Assembly (NCBI GenBank): GCA_018268895.1
Contig: JAFDVP010000012.1
Span: 248,001-312,000, forward strand
Direction of reading: 5' to 3'
DNA length: 64,000 bases
Source of the DNA: Acidobacteriota bacterium
GTDB lineage: Bacteria > Acidobacteriota > Terriglobia > Terriglobales > Acidobacteriaceae
Shown here piece by piece: positions 52,901-61,234 of this stretch. The position numbers were made by a program, and so were the translations under genes. The stretch's first letter is position 1, and every line of letters starts with the position of its first letter. The notes beneath the pieces are model-generated. The model was not told where the DNA came from, did not search any database, and saw only the letters and a list, made by a program, of their open reading frames with translations.

Positions 52901-54708
52901 GTTCGTTGACCGGCAAGAAAGACGCCATACATCCCACGGTCGGGAATCGTTCCGCCGTTGAGGATCGCAATCCTCTTTGCTCCGGTCCTGGGAGTAATCC
53001 AGTCTCTTGTGCGGTCCCACGTGATGCGTGGCCGCAGCTCCGCGAACTCGTCTGAAGGATAGCGGCCTGCCAGCATGTCGAGCACGCCGTCGAAGACGTT
53101 TCGGCTGAGCCCCGCAAAGGGAGCGGCCCCACGCACCAGTTGCAACAGCGCGTCGTAGCCGATGCCCGGGCCTTCGTCCTCCTCGCTGCGCCGCGCGCGG
53201 CGTCTCTCTACGTCCTCAATAGCGAGCGGCGGATGCGCAACGGTGGCCACGATCTGCTGCGCGAGCACATCAAGCGGGTTCCGCAGGAACCGCGTCGATT
53301 CGACGTGTCCCTGGTGCATGGCCCGCGTGACGGCGGCGCATGCAATCAGGTCGGCGCGATACTTCGGAAAGATGACGCCGGTCGATGGCGCGCCAACCTG
53401 GTGCCCCGCGCGACCGATGCGCTGCATTCCTCCTGCAACCGATGGAGGCGCTGCAATCTGGATCACGAGATCGATCGCCCCCATATCGATACCCAGCTCG
53501 AGCGAAGACGTCGCCACCAGCGCCTTGATGCCTCCCGCCTTCAGCAGCTCTTCAATCTCCACTCTCTGCGCGGCTGCCAGCGATCCATGATGCGCGCGAA
53601 CGATCGGCTCTCCCGCCAGATCGTTCAATGCTCCCGCCAGCCGCTCTGCGGTCCTTCGCGCATTGACGAAGATCAGCGTTGAAGTCTGCTCGCGAATCAG
53701 CTCGAGCAAGCGCGGATAGATCGACTGCCATAGGGAAGTTCGCTTCGATCCTTGAGACGTTGACCCGCCCAGCAGTGGCTCGTCGCTCTGCCCGAGCCGT
53801 GCCATATCTTCAACCGGAACCTCAACCCGTAACTCCAGCGCCTTCCTTGCCCCTGCATTGACGATGGTGACCGGACGATAAGAGGCCGCGGCCTCATCAG
53901 AGGCTTCGCCTGTCGCCTCCATCAACACCGTCGATGTCTCCGCCTCGACTTTGTGAGTTGTCCGTGCCGCGCGCTTGCGTTCGCGCTGTTCCACATGAGC
54001 GCCGCCAAGAAATCGCGCAACCTCCTCCAGCGGGCGCTGTGTCGCAGACAGCCCAATGCGTTGAATTGGCCGGGCGGCAAGCGCTTCCAGCCGCTCCATC
54101 GACAGCGCAAGATGCGCGCCGCGCTTGGTTGGAACCAGCGCGTGGATCTCGTCGATGATGACGGTCTCAACGGAGCGCAGCGCCTCGCCGCCCTCCGAGG
54201 TCAGCAGCAGGTAGAGGCTCTCCGGGGTGGTGATCAGAATCTCTCCCGGATGCCTGCGAAACCGCGCCCGGTCTCTTTGCGAGGTGTCGCCGGTCCTGAC
54301 GCTGATCTCGGGAATGCGCACAGCTACGCCTTCCTGCTCTGCCGTCTTCGCGATTCCCGCAAGCGGCGCGCGCAGGTTGCGTTCCACGTCGGCCGCCAGC
54401 GCCTTCAGCGGAGAGATGTAGACGACCCTGCATCCTGAAGTCGGTTCAGAGCGCAGCATCAGCTTGTCCAGGCACCAGAGGAACGCCGTGAGAGTCTTGC
54501 CTGTGCCTGTCGGCGCAAGTATCAGCGTCGACTCGCCCTTCGCAATCGCGGGCCAGCCTTCAATCTGCGGTGCGGTAGGCGCATCGAAGGAGGCCTTGAA
54601 CCACTTCGCGGTTACCGGGTGAAACAGATCGAAGACATTCGCAGCGTCGGCTGTCTTCTGAGACGCAGTCGCAGCCTGCTTCTTCGAATTGTGCGGGATT
54701 CGAGGCAT
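49954..54708 (-). CDS. lhr: Large DEAD/DEAH helicase Lhr
   Basis: 1,584 residues. The N-terminal superfamily 2 helicase core has the Walker A motif LAPTGTGKTLTAF near residue 60, the DEIH box in VIIDEIHALVPTKRG, SATQRP, and motif VI in MQRIGRAGHQ; winged-helix and Lhr-core domains follow, and the C-terminal Lhr-CTD begins near residue 900. It is a 3'-5' DNA helicase linked to repair. vanX-like overlaps its stop by four bases. Its length is close to E. coli Lhr. Confidence 0.93.
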   Translation of the reverse strand: MPRIPHNSKKQAATASQKTADAANVFDLFHPVTAKWFKASFDAPTAPQIEGWPAIAKGESTLILAPTGTGKTLTAFLWCLDKLMLRSEPTSGCRVVYISPLKALAADVERNLRAPLAGIAKTAEQEGVAVRIPEISVRTGDTSQRDRARFRRHPGEILITTPESLYLLLTSEGGEALRSVETVIIDEIHALVPTKRGAHLALSMERLEALAARPIQRIGLSATQRPLEEVARFLGGAHVEQRERKRAARTTHKVEAETSTVLMEATGEASDEAAASYRPVTIVNAGARKALELRVEVPVEDMARLGQSDEPLLGGSTSQGSKRTSLWQSIYPRLLELIREQTSTLIFVNARRTAERLAGALNDLAGEPIVRAHHGSLAAAQRVEIEELLKAGGIKALVATSSLELGIDMGAIDLVIQIAAPPSVAGGMQRIGRAGHQVGAPSTGVIFPKYRADLIACAAVTRAMHQGHVESTRFLRNPLDVLAQQIVATVAHPPLAIEDVERRRARRSEEDEGPGIGYDALLQLVRGAAPFAGLSRNVFDGVLDMLAGRYPSDEFAELRPRITWDRTRDWITPRTGAKRIAILNGGTIPDRGMYGVFLAGQRTKPVRVGELDEEMVFESRVGETFILGASTWRIEEITHDRVLVSAAPGEAGKMPFWHGDQAGRPLEFGRTIGALIRELREMPRTVAIARLTAEHDLDPAAAENVLRYLADQEAATTAVPDDCNIVVERVRDELGHWRVCILTPFGSRVHAPWAMAITHKLREANGPEVETMWSEDGFVLRFPETDQAPDVEQLMLGPEEAADMVLRQLGSTSLFAAKFRESAARALLLPRRRADGRSPLWQQRKRAYDLLSVASRYASFPILLEAYRECMRDVFDIPALMEILRLVANRGIRIHTADSRTPSPFASALLFSYVANYIYDGDAPLAERRAQALAIDQDQLRELMGDADLRELLDAGAIEQTEEQLQGLATSYQARNMDAVHDLLLRVGDLSADELLHRTADAETAASIQRLQRARRVLEVRIAGEKHFIAVEDASRYRDGLGISLPQGLPKAFLAEAPDAVVDLLRRYARTHGPFTTQEIAGRFGISANAAETVLRVLVQSGRIVEGGFRPGGVHREWCDNEVLRSIRRKSLARLRKEVEPVEQATLARLVTRWQGVVQRRRGLDALLDVIENLQGAAIPASILETEILPARLDGYKPSDLDMLIAAGEVVWVGLEPLGEHDGRVALYLAERLAHLWPPAQEDATALSDRQQAIVEYLRTKGASFFQDLHDGVGGGYPGETLDALWSLAWRGMVTNDGMAALRAYCERPGSAKKPARRVHNQMGFRSRRTTPPTGQGRWGLQATAFAGNPDAASITAWRHATAQQLLNRYGVVFRETAQAENLPGGFSAVYDVLKAMEESGKIRRGYFVADLGATQFALPAAVDLLRSLREGGRMQARTDRMEIVQLAATDPANPYGALLRWPAMEDAASSLTRSVGARVILCNGALVAYLRRANSNVQLFLPQDEPMRSNIARALSAFLVERIQEQSENAEAVRGMLIATINGVPAGEHWMARFLLDAGFSAGAMGFNIRRELSSMPGTGRTR

Positions 54709-54771
54709 TCACGATATACAGCATCATAGATGCTGCTATGGCGGGGCGCGTCGCGCGATCTGTATGAGCGA

Positions 54772-55752
54772 TCAGGGAAACTGAACGCCGGTCCATCCCT
54801 CGCACAACTCCCACAGCCTCGCCGCTGCCTGCGTATTGCGCGCTTGTGGAGCGACCTCGGCCGGACCTACCGTCTCGCCTCGCATCTCTCTCATCCCCTG
54901 CGGGCCGTAGTAGCCGCCATCCACTGCTTCTGGCGAAGTCGCGGCGTACAACGTGGGCAACGCGCCCTCCGCGTCTGTATTGAGAAAGATTCCAATCGCG
55001 TGGCCTACGATAGTGCGCGCGACCCTGAACGCCGCTGAACGGTCTTTACCGCGAAACAACTCGGTTGCGGCAACTCCAGGGTGCGCTGCCACACTGAGAA
55101 CGGATGATCCACGGGCGCGGAGCCTCCTGCTAAGCTCGAACGCGAACATCAGGTCTGCGAGCTTTGATTGCTGATAGGCCCGCATCGGCGAATATGATCT
55201 CTTCGATTGCAGATCGTCCAGTTGCAGGTCCGTTCTCTTGTGCGCGATGGAAGCGATGGTCACCACGCGTGACGGCGCTTCAGACGTTGACACACGTTCA
55301 AGCGCAGGCAGCAGTAGTCCTGTCAGCGCAAAGTGGCCAAGCACATTCGTGCCGAACTGCATCTCGAAGCCGTCCGCCGTCTCCGTGCGGCGCGCCACGG
55401 CCATCACACCGGCGTTGTTGATCAGTACATGCAGCGGACGCTGACGGGCAAGCTCCTCCGCGGCAAAGCGGTGTACCGACTCCAGCGAACTGAGGTCGAA
55501 GATCGCCAGCTCCGCGCGCACACCGGGGGCCTCTTCCTTCAGGCGAGCCAGCGCGGCCTCGCCCCTTTGCCTGTCGCGGCACCCGAGAATGAGGTCGGCA
55601 TCCTTACGCGCCAGCTTCAGTGCAGCGTGGTAGCCGATGCCGCTGTTCGCTCCCGTGATCAGGAAACGTCTGCCGCGAAGCGACGGCATGTCTTCGGCCT
55701 TCCATGGACCTGCCATGGTCTTAGGATGCACCACTGAGGAGTAATCTTCCAT
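54772..55752 (-). CDS. Short-chain dehydrogenase/reductase
   Basis: 326-residue SDR, similar in layout to retinol dehydrogenase / protochlorophyllide-reductase-like members. It has the cofactor loop TGANSGIGYHAALKLA near residue 35, the NNAGVM stretch, and the catalytic YQQSK preceded by a Ser in TIASIAHK. The charge pattern after the loop (GCRDRQRGEAAL) favours NADP. The substrate is unknown. It lies 63 bases before the lhr start. Confidence 0.88.
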   Translation of the reverse strand: MEDYSSVVHPKTMAGPWKAEDMPSLRGRRFLITGANSGIGYHAALKLARKDADLILGCRDRQRGEAALARLKEEAPGVRAELAIFDLSSLESVHRFAAEELARQRPLHVLINNAGVMAVARRTETADGFEMQFGTNVLGHFALTGLLLPALERVSTSEAPSRVVTIASIAHKRTDLQLDDLQSKRSYSPMRAYQQSKLADLMFAFELSRRLRARGSSVLSVAAHPGVAATELFRGKDRSAAFRVARTIVGHAIGIFLNTDAEGALPTLYAATSPEAVDGGYYGPQGMREMRGETVGPAEVAPQARNTQAAARLWELCEGWTGVQFP

Positions 55753-55844
55753 GCGTCTTAGGATGCACAGCGGAGGGGTAATGTGCGATGCGCTCTATGA
55801 GAATGAGGCGTCGAATCGCAGTTTACTTCCCATAGAATGAGCCT

Positions 55845-56687
55845 GTGACTGTGCTCGACTTCACGCTGCTTGTCTTCGCCGGCTCCTTTGCCGCCGGATT
55901 GCTGGGCGCGCTCACAGGCCTTGGCGGAGGCGTGGTTCTCGTTCCTCTGCTCACGCTCGGCTTTCACGTTGATATTCGTTACGCCATCGGAGCTTCGCTG
56001 ATCTCGGTTATCGCCACCTCTTCCGGCGCGGCAGCGGCCTATGTGCGCGAGGGCTTCTCCAGCGTGCGTATTGGAATGTTCCTTGAGGTCGCCACCACGA
56101 TTGGAGCATTGTTCGGCGCCTTTCTCGCTGCAAAGGTCCCCACCCGGGAGCTGGCCATCCTCTTCGGCGTGGTGCTGATCTACTCGGCTTGGCTCTCATG
56201 GCGCAGCAATAAGCTCTCGCACGTTGAAGCGGTCATCGACAATCCGTCTTCGGACAGGTTGCGGCTCTCCGGCTCCTATCCTAGACCGGGCGGAGGGCAT
56301 ATCCACTACAAGGTCGACCGCATCCCGCAGGGCTTTGCCATGATGTTCGGCGCGGGAACGCTCTCCGGCCTTCTCGGTATCGGTTCAGGCGCAGTCAAGG
56401 TGCTGGCGATGGACCGCATTATGCGCATCCCCTTCAAGGTCTCGACGACGACGAGCAACTTCATGATTGGCGTCACCGCGGCGGCAAGCGCGGGAATCTA
56501 CCTGCGACGCGGCTACGTCGATCCCGCGCTGGCCGCTCCCGTGATGCTGGGAGTGCTCTCGGGCGCGGTGATTGGAGCCAAGCTGCTGGCCCGCACCAAG
56601 GTCTCGGTGTTGCGCATGGTCTTCGCGCTGGTGGTCTTCGCGCTTGGTATCGAGATGATCGTCAACGGCTGGCTGGGGAGGATGTGA
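55845..56687 (+). CDS. TauE/SafE-family sulfite exporter-like permease
   Basis: 280-residue inner-membrane protein with about eight helices and two copies of the TauE/SafE motif: GALTGLGGGVVLVPLLTLGF near the start and GLLGIGSGAVKVLAMDRIM in the second half. Relatives move sulfite, sulfoacetate or similar anions; the substrate here is unproven. The start is a GTG. The next gene (DUF1634) overlaps its stop by one base, and these two families commonly occur as a pair. Confidence 0.88.
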   Translation: MTVLDFTLLVFAGSFAAGLLGALTGLGGGVVLVPLLTLGFHVDIRYAIGASLISVIATSSGAAAAYVREGFSSVRIGMFLEVATTIGALFGAFLAAKVPTRELAILFGVVLIYSAWLSWRSNKLSHVEAVIDNPSSDRLRLSGSYPRPGGGHIHYKVDRIPQGFAMMFGAGTLSGLLGIGSGAVKVLAMDRIMRIPFKVSTTTSNFMIGVTAAASAGIYLRRGYVDPALAAPVMLGVLSGAVIGAKLLARTKVSVLRMVFALVVFALGIEMIVNGWLGRM

Positions 56688-57061
56688 TGCGCTTCTTGCT
56701 CGACGATGAACGGATGGAGAAGGCGATGGGCGTGCTGCTGCGCTTCGGCGTCGTGCTGGCCTCCACGGCCGTCCTCGCCGGACTAGCGTTTTATCTTCAG
56801 GACCACGGCAGGCAGCCGGTGGAGTTCCACGACTTCAAGGCTTATAGCTTCGGTCTCAGACACCGCGAGTTATTCACAGGCTCGCCGCGCGGCAACGCCG
56901 CCGCCATCATCGAGTCGGGAATCCTTCTGCTGATTGCGACGCCGGTAGCGCGCGTCGTCTTTGCCGTGGCGGCCTTTGCGCTGGAGCGCGACCGGCTGTA
57001 CACGGCGATCAGCATTGCAGTGCTGGCGGTGCTCGTCTACAGCCTGCTGCACGCAAAGTAA
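56687..57061 (+). CDS. DUF1634 membrane protein
   Basis: 124 residues with three predicted helices (about 20-38, 70-90, 100-120) and a start MRFLLDDERMEKAMGVLLR typical of DUF1634. No catalytic motif. It starts within the stop of the TauE-like permease gene (TGATG) and probably forms an accessory subunit. GGGGAGG precedes the ATG; the in-frame GTG at 56684 is an alternative. Confidence 0.83.
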   Translation: MRFLLDDERMEKAMGVLLRFGVVLASTAVLAGLAFYLQDHGRQPVEFHDFKAYSFGLRHRELFTGSPRGNAAAIIESGILLLIATPVARVVFAVAAFALERDRLYTAISIAVLAVLVYSLLHAK

Positions 57062-57082
57062 AGCGGAGCAAAGCCGCCAGGT

Positions 57083-57556
57083 TCAGGCCGTCGTGGCGTG
57101 CACCTTCGCAGGCTGATAGCCCCCGGGCACGGTGCGGCCCGAGATCGCCAGGCGGTTCCAGGCGTTGATAGTGACGACGGCAAACGAAAGGTCGGCGATC
57201 TCCTTCTCATTCAGGTGCGCGCTGGCCTCGTCATACGCCTCATCCGAGGCGTGGCCGTCCGTAATCAACGTCAGCGCCTCGGCCCACGCAAGCGCCGAAC
57301 GCTCGCGGTCCGTGTAGTATGGGCACTCGCGCCACGCGTCGAGCGAGTAGAGCCGTTGCTCGTTCTCGTCGATTGCGCGCAGGTCCTTCCAGTGCATGTC
57401 CAGACAGTAGGCGCAGCCGTTGATCTGCGAGACGCGCAGCTTCACCAGGTGCAGCAGGTCCGCCTCCAACCCGCATTCGGCGAGATATTTTTCCAGGCCT
57501 AACATGGCGCGATAGCCGCCGGGCGAGAGTTTGGCATAGTCATAGCGTTGCTGCAT
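57083..57556 (-). CDS. Carboxymuconolactone decarboxylase / AhpD-family protein
   Basis: 157-residue helical protein with the redox motif CAYC-x3-H (Cys48, Cys51, His55 in INGCAYCLDMHW), the hallmark of the peroxidase-associated AhpD branch. It may be an alkylhydroperoxidase-like disulfide reductase. GGAG lies before ATG 57556, and a longer reading to 57619 is not needed. It converges with the DUF1634 gene, 21 bases apart. Confidence 0.88.
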   Translation of the reverse strand: MQQRYDYAKLSPGGYRAMLGLEKYLAECGLEADLLHLVKLRVSQINGCAYCLDMHWKDLRAIDENEQRLYSLDAWRECPYYTDRERSALAWAEALTLITDGHASDEAYDEASAHLNEKEIADLSFAVVTINAWNRLAISGRTVPGGYQPAKVHATTA

Positions 57557-57625
57557 TCTGTGCTTCTCCTTTTCAGGAGTCTTTGATGCTCCCACAATGC
57601 AGGAGGTCGCAATCGTCAAAGAGCC

Positions 57626-57718
57626 AAAGACGTCGTCGTTCTGAGCCGAAGGCGAAGAATCCCTGTATTTTGTTCGTGACTACCGGCACTTTGACTCCAA
57701 CAAGCACCACGCCAAAAC
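57626..57718. repeat. Long R1 repeat (about 90 bases), copy B
   Basis: Begins AAAGACGTCGTC, includes GCGAAGAATCCCTGTATTTT and GTGACTACCGGCACTTTGAC, then CAAGCACCACGCCAAAACG. It aligns with 17273-17364 through its length, with scattered base differences. It lies between plsX and the AhpD-like gene. Confidence 0.75.
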
Positions 57719-57728
57719 GAAGCCCGCT

Positions 57729-58811
57729 CTAAGTCGCCTGGGCCGCCGAGCGCAATGCAGCCTCGATGCCGGTGTTGACCTCGGCATAGGCAAACTCGGC
57801 CGCTACGCGGATGCCATTCATGATGGCCTTCTCGTTCGATGAGCCGTGGCCCACGATGCAGACGCCGCGAACCCCCAGCAGCGGTGCGCCGCCGTACTCG
57901 GAGTAGTCGAGCCGCTTCTTGAAGTCGTCGAAGGCGCGGCGTGAGAGAAGCGCGCCCACCTGCGAGGTCACGGTAGATTTGAGAGCTTCGCGCAGCGACG
58001 AGGTGAAGAGCTTCGCCGCACCCTCAATGCTCTTCAATGCAACGTTGCCTACGAAGCCGTCGCAGACGGTAACGTCGGCGTGCCCGTTGAAGAGGTCGCG
58101 CCCCTCGACGTTGCCGATGAAGTTGATCCCGTTAAGCCCGCGCATAAGAGGAAGCGTATCGCGCGTCAGTGAGTTGCCTTTGGAGTCCTCTTCGCCGATC
58201 GAGAGTAGTCCTACGCGCGGGTTCTGGATCTTCAGCACGTTCTGCGCGTACATGTGCCCCATCACGGCAAACTGCACCAGGTTGTCCGGGTCGGAGTCGA
58301 CGTTGGCGCCCACATCCAGCAGCAGCGACGGCACGCCGCGCGAGGTGGGAACGATGGTGGCGAGCGCAGGACGATCGACGCCCGAGAGCATGCCCAGCAC
58401 CATCTTCGCCGTGGCCATCGCCGCACCGGTATTGCCCGCGGTAAAGAAGCCGGCTGCCTTGCCCGGGCCCGAGGGCGCTCCGTGCAGGTGGGGTGTGTGG
58501 TCGTGGCTCGTACCCGAGGCCAGCCCCTCGCGCACCATCTTCAATCCCACGCGCATCGTCGAGTCGCGTTTGGTGCGCACCGCCTGCGCCGCCTTGTCGT
58601 CCATCGTGATCCACTCCGAGGCAGGAGTCACAAAGACGGGAAGATGCTTCTGGTGGCGCAGGTGCTGGCGGAGAAGAGGACGCAGGAGATCTTCCGGGCC
58701 CACGAGGTGGACGCGAACGCCGAAGTGGCGAGCAGCCAGAATGGCCCCGCGAACCTCAGGTTCGGGGGCCTTGTCGGAACCCATTGCGTCAACGACAATG
58801 TCTATCGGCAT
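57729..58811 (-). CDS. plsX: Phosphate acyltransferase PlsX
   Basis: 360-residue enzyme converting acyl-ACP to acyl-phosphate for phospholipid synthesis. The N-terminus IDIVVDAMGSDKAPEPEVRG is the family signature, with VTPASEWITMDDKAAQAVR, LLDVGANVDSDP, CDGFVGNVALKS and APLLGVRGVCIVGHGSS. It is the third gene of the yceD-rpmF-plsX cluster, 39 bases after rpmF. fabH, which often follows, is absent here. Confidence 0.95.
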   Translation of the reverse strand: MPIDIVVDAMGSDKAPEPEVRGAILAARHFGVRVHLVGPEDLLRPLLRQHLRHQKHLPVFVTPASEWITMDDKAAQAVRTKRDSTMRVGLKMVREGLASGTSHDHTPHLHGAPSGPGKAAGFFTAGNTGAAMATAKMVLGMLSGVDRPALATIVPTSRGVPSLLLDVGANVDSDPDNLVQFAVMGHMYAQNVLKIQNPRVGLLSIGEEDSKGNSLTRDTLPLMRGLNGINFIGNVEGRDLFNGHADVTVCDGFVGNVALKSIEGAAKLFTSSLREALKSTVTSQVGALLSRRAFDDFKKRLDYSEYGGAPLLGVRGVCIVGHGSSNEKAIMNGIRVAAEFAYAEVNTGIEAALRSAAQAT

Positions 58812-58850
58812 CAGGCAACGATAACAGGGTTTGAATTGGAAAGAAGCTGC

Positions 58851-59036
58851 TTAGCTGGCTTCCTTAACCGCGAGAACATCGCGGCCCTTGTACGTTCCGC
58901 ACTTGCGGCACGCGCGGTGAGGCAGCTTGCGCTCGTGGCAGTTCGGGCACTCGGAGAGGCCGGTGGGGGTGAGGAAGTCGTGGCTGCGGCGCTTTGCGGT
59001 GCGTTGCTTGGAGTGACGCCGTTTCGGATTAGGCAT
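58851..59036 (-). CDS. rpmF: 50S ribosomal protein L32
   Basis: 61-residue large-subunit protein: MPNPKRRHSKQRTAKRRSHD at the start and a zinc ribbon of Cys30, Cys33, Cys43 and Cys46. It lies between yceD and plsX, the order conserved in most bacteria. Confidence 0.96.
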   Translation of the reverse strand: MPNPKRRHSKQRTAKRRSHDFLTPTGLSECPNCHERKLPHRACRKCGTYKGRDVLAVKEAS

Positions 59037-59096
59037 TCGAGTATCCCTTTCAATCGCCCGAACCCGGCGTGTGCACGAGTGCGGATCTGAAACTTG

Positions 59097-59666
59097 TTAG
59101 TGCTTGACCTCGATCTTGTCAGCCAGTCCCGCCAGAGCATTCCAACGCGGATCAGACGGTGTCTGTTCGCAGGAGCAGGTTGCGAGGTTCTGGTTCTGAC
59201 CGCAGCGAGGGCAGAGGCCCTTGCAGTCCGGCTTGCAGAGGGTTCGGCTGGGCAGGGACAACAACACCTGCTCACGCACGACGTCCTCAAGCAAAAGACC
59301 GCTCTCTTCATAATACCCGATTTCGGTCTCATCCGGGGTAATTGCGTGCTCCCCGCTCTCGTCGTCCGCCGCCGAAGGCCGAAAGACCAGGTCGAACTCG
59401 CCCGAAACCGTCTGCGCCACTGGTTCGACACATCGGGCACACAGTATCTCAAACTCACCCTTATAGTTAGCCCGCAGCCGTATGTCGTTCACCTGGGCAT
59501 TGCGCCCCCGTTCCTCGTGGCGGTGTTCAATCAGCAGGTCGGCCTGCCCCTTCACGGGGAGAGGAGAGGTCTGGCGAATATCGGGACCGTATTCCAGCGC
59601 GCCGGGAGCGATCGTCTCGTCGATCTCCAGCGGCTCATCGAGCAGTTGTATCGGGGTAATCAGCAC
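59097..59666 (-). CDS. YceD-family (DUF177) 23S rRNA accumulation protein
   Basis: 189 residues. The DUF177 core includes EILCARCVEPVAQTVSGEFD near residue 70, and the C-terminus has a cysteine-rich stretch with CKPDCKGLCPRCGQN and ATCSCE that could bind zinc. The family is needed for normal 23S rRNA levels in E. coli and sits upstream of rpmF. Translation starts at GTG 59666. Confidence 0.9.
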   Translation of the reverse strand: MLITPIQLLDEPLEIDETIAPGALEYGPDIRQTSPLPVKGQADLLIEHRHEERGRNAQVNDIRLRANYKGEFEILCARCVEPVAQTVSGEFDLVFRPSAADDESGEHAITPDETEIGYYEESGLLLEDVVREQVLLSLPSRTLCKPDCKGLCPRCGQNQNLATCSCEQTPSDPRWNALAGLADKIEVKH

Positions 59667-59728
59667 TCTTTAAGGGTAGGACTTCGTCGCGGCGTGGTCA
59701 AATATGCGAAAGGAGCTACCTCAACCCA

Positions 59729-60076
59729 ATGCGTCGCTACAGCCAGATCATCAAACTGCGTCCTGAAGACAAAGAGGAGTACATCCGTTACCACACCGAC
59801 GTGTGGCCCGGAGTGCTGGCACGGATCGAAAAGTGCAACATCCGCAACTACTCCATCTTTCTGCATGACGATCTGCTGATCGCATACTTCGAGTACCACG
59901 GCTCCGATTTCGACGCCGACATGAAGCTGATGGCCGCCGACGCCGAGACGCAGCGCTGGTGGGCGATCATGGACCCCATGCAGGTCCCCCTGCCTGAGGC
60001 CACAAGGGCCGGAGTGCGCTGGCTCAACATCCCCGAGGTCTTCCACTTTGACGGCGCGCCGGTTGCAAAGAGCTAG
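59729..60076 (+). CDS. L-rhamnose mutarotase
   Basis: 115-residue dimeric ferredoxin-like enzyme interconverting rhamnose anomers. Diagnostic segments are YIRYHTDVWPGVLARIEKCN (with the catalytic His), NYSIFLHDDLLIAYFEY and the tail VFHFDG. Rhamnose catabolic genes are not nearby. GGAG lies about 15 bases before the ATG. It ends overlapping the convergent Hcp gene by four bases. Confidence 0.92.
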   Translation: MRRYSQIIKLRPEDKEEYIRYHTDVWPGVLARIEKCNIRNYSIFLHDDLLIAYFEYHGSDFDADMKLMAADAETQRWWAIMDPMQVPLPEATRAGVRWLNIPEVFHFDGAPVAKS

Positions 60077-60561
60077 ACAGCAGGCCGCTGCCAGTCGTCG
60101 ACTGCGGTAATGCCGCCGACGGTGTTCGTGATCTCGATCTTCTGAAACGTAAGCGAGACCGTCTGCACGTCATTGCCATCGACAGCGCCTGTGGGCGTCA
60201 TTGCGGCGTAAGCCTCGCGAATCTCCGCGATGCTGGCGTTCGTCAGCTTGACCGTGTGGTCGAGCCGCTCTACCCCGGTCTTGTCCGAGCTGAAGTACTC
60301 AAACAGGACTGTGGTCAGGTTCTCATTCGAGTACGCCGCACCGAAGAACTGCGGAGAGCAGGCGTTCCAGTTCAGGGAGAACACCACTGGCTGCTCCACC
60401 CGCTTACCCGTCGCGAGACCTGAGGCCGCGTCCCGGGGAGAAACAACGCCATAGCTAACGGAGTCGATCTTGATCTTGCCTTCGTGGCCCTTCTGCGTGG
60501 AGTCGCCCTTGAAGACTCCCTGCTTCGCTGCTGTGACGGTTGCATAAACCTGATAGGCCAT
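60073..60561 (-). CDS. Orphan Hcp-like tube protein (type VI secretion)
   Basis: 162 residues with the Hcp1-family pattern: KGDSTQKGHEGKIKIDSVSY near residue 20-40, FEYFSSDKTGVERLDHTVKL near residue 95 and TVSLTFQKIEITN at the end. Hcp hexamers stack into the T6SS tube or act as secreted carriers. No vgrG, tssB/C, clpV or tssJLM genes are in the window. AGGAGG lies about six bases before ATG 60561, a strong ribosome site. Confidence 0.85.
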   Translation of the reverse strand: MAYQVYATVTAAKQGVFKGDSTQKGHEGKIKIDSVSYGVVSPRDAASGLATGKRVEQPVVFSLNWNACSPQFFGAAYSNENLTTVLFEYFSSDKTGVERLDHTVKLTNASIAEIREAYAAMTPTGAVDGNDVQTVSLTFQKIEITNTVGGITAVDDWQRPAV

Positions 60562-60715
60562 CTGCGCCTCCTTGCATTGCGTTTCCTCCGGAGAGTATTC
60601 GGACGGGGCCCGGTTCCTGGCACAGAGTTTAGCGAAAATTTCTGCCAGCGTGCTGACAGCATGGTGGCAGCAGCATGTCTGTAGGCTTGCCGGGTACGCA
60701 AAAGGAGTGTGCGAG

Positions 60716-61228
60716 ATGAAGCTGAAGGTTCTTTTCCTTGAAGAGTTGAAGCGTGAAGAGGCAGGAACACGCAAGGCGCTGGAGCGGGTTCCAGAAGGAA
60801 AAAACGACTGGGCACCGCATGAAAAGTCGATGAAGATGGGCTACCTCGCTTCGCTGGTGGCAACCATGCCATCGTGGATCGAGATGATGATCAACCAGGA
60901 CGAGCTGGACTTCGCTCCCGTGGGCGAGAACAAGAACAAGCCCATCGAGTGGAAGAAGACCGCAGAGCTGCTGGCCATCTTCGACGAGAGCATGAAGAAG
61001 GGGATCGCCGCCCTCGAATCCACCACCGACGAGCACCTGATGACGAACTGGAAGTTGAAGGCCCACGGCCACCTCATCTCGGACGAGTCGCGGTACATCA
61101 ACATCCTCAACGGTGTGCTCGCCCATTGGGCGCATCACCGCGGCCAGTTGACGGTCTACCTGCGTTTGAATGAAGCGCCGGTCCCGTCTCTCTACGGGCC
61201 TACGGCGGATGAGAGGTTTGGCGGCTGA
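60716..61228 (+). CDS. DinB-family protein
   Basis: 170 residues. Predicted four-helix bundle with VATMPSWIEMMI in the middle and the metal-type LAHWAHHRGQLTVYLRL near residue 140, plus the usual N-terminal LFLEELKREEAGTRKAL helix. The reaction is unknown. It is distinct from the DinB_2 protein at 764. AAAGGAG precedes the ATG. It lies between two convergent or divergent genes and has no partner. Confidence 0.85.
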   Translation: MKLKVLFLEELKREEAGTRKALERVPEGKNDWAPHEKSMKMGYLASLVATMPSWIEMMINQDELDFAPVGENKNKPIEWKKTAELLAIFDESMKKGIAALESTTDEHLMTNWKLKAHGHLISDESRYINILNGVLAHWAHHRGQLTVYLRLNEAPVPSLYGPTADERFGG

Positions 61229-61234
61229 AGGCCG

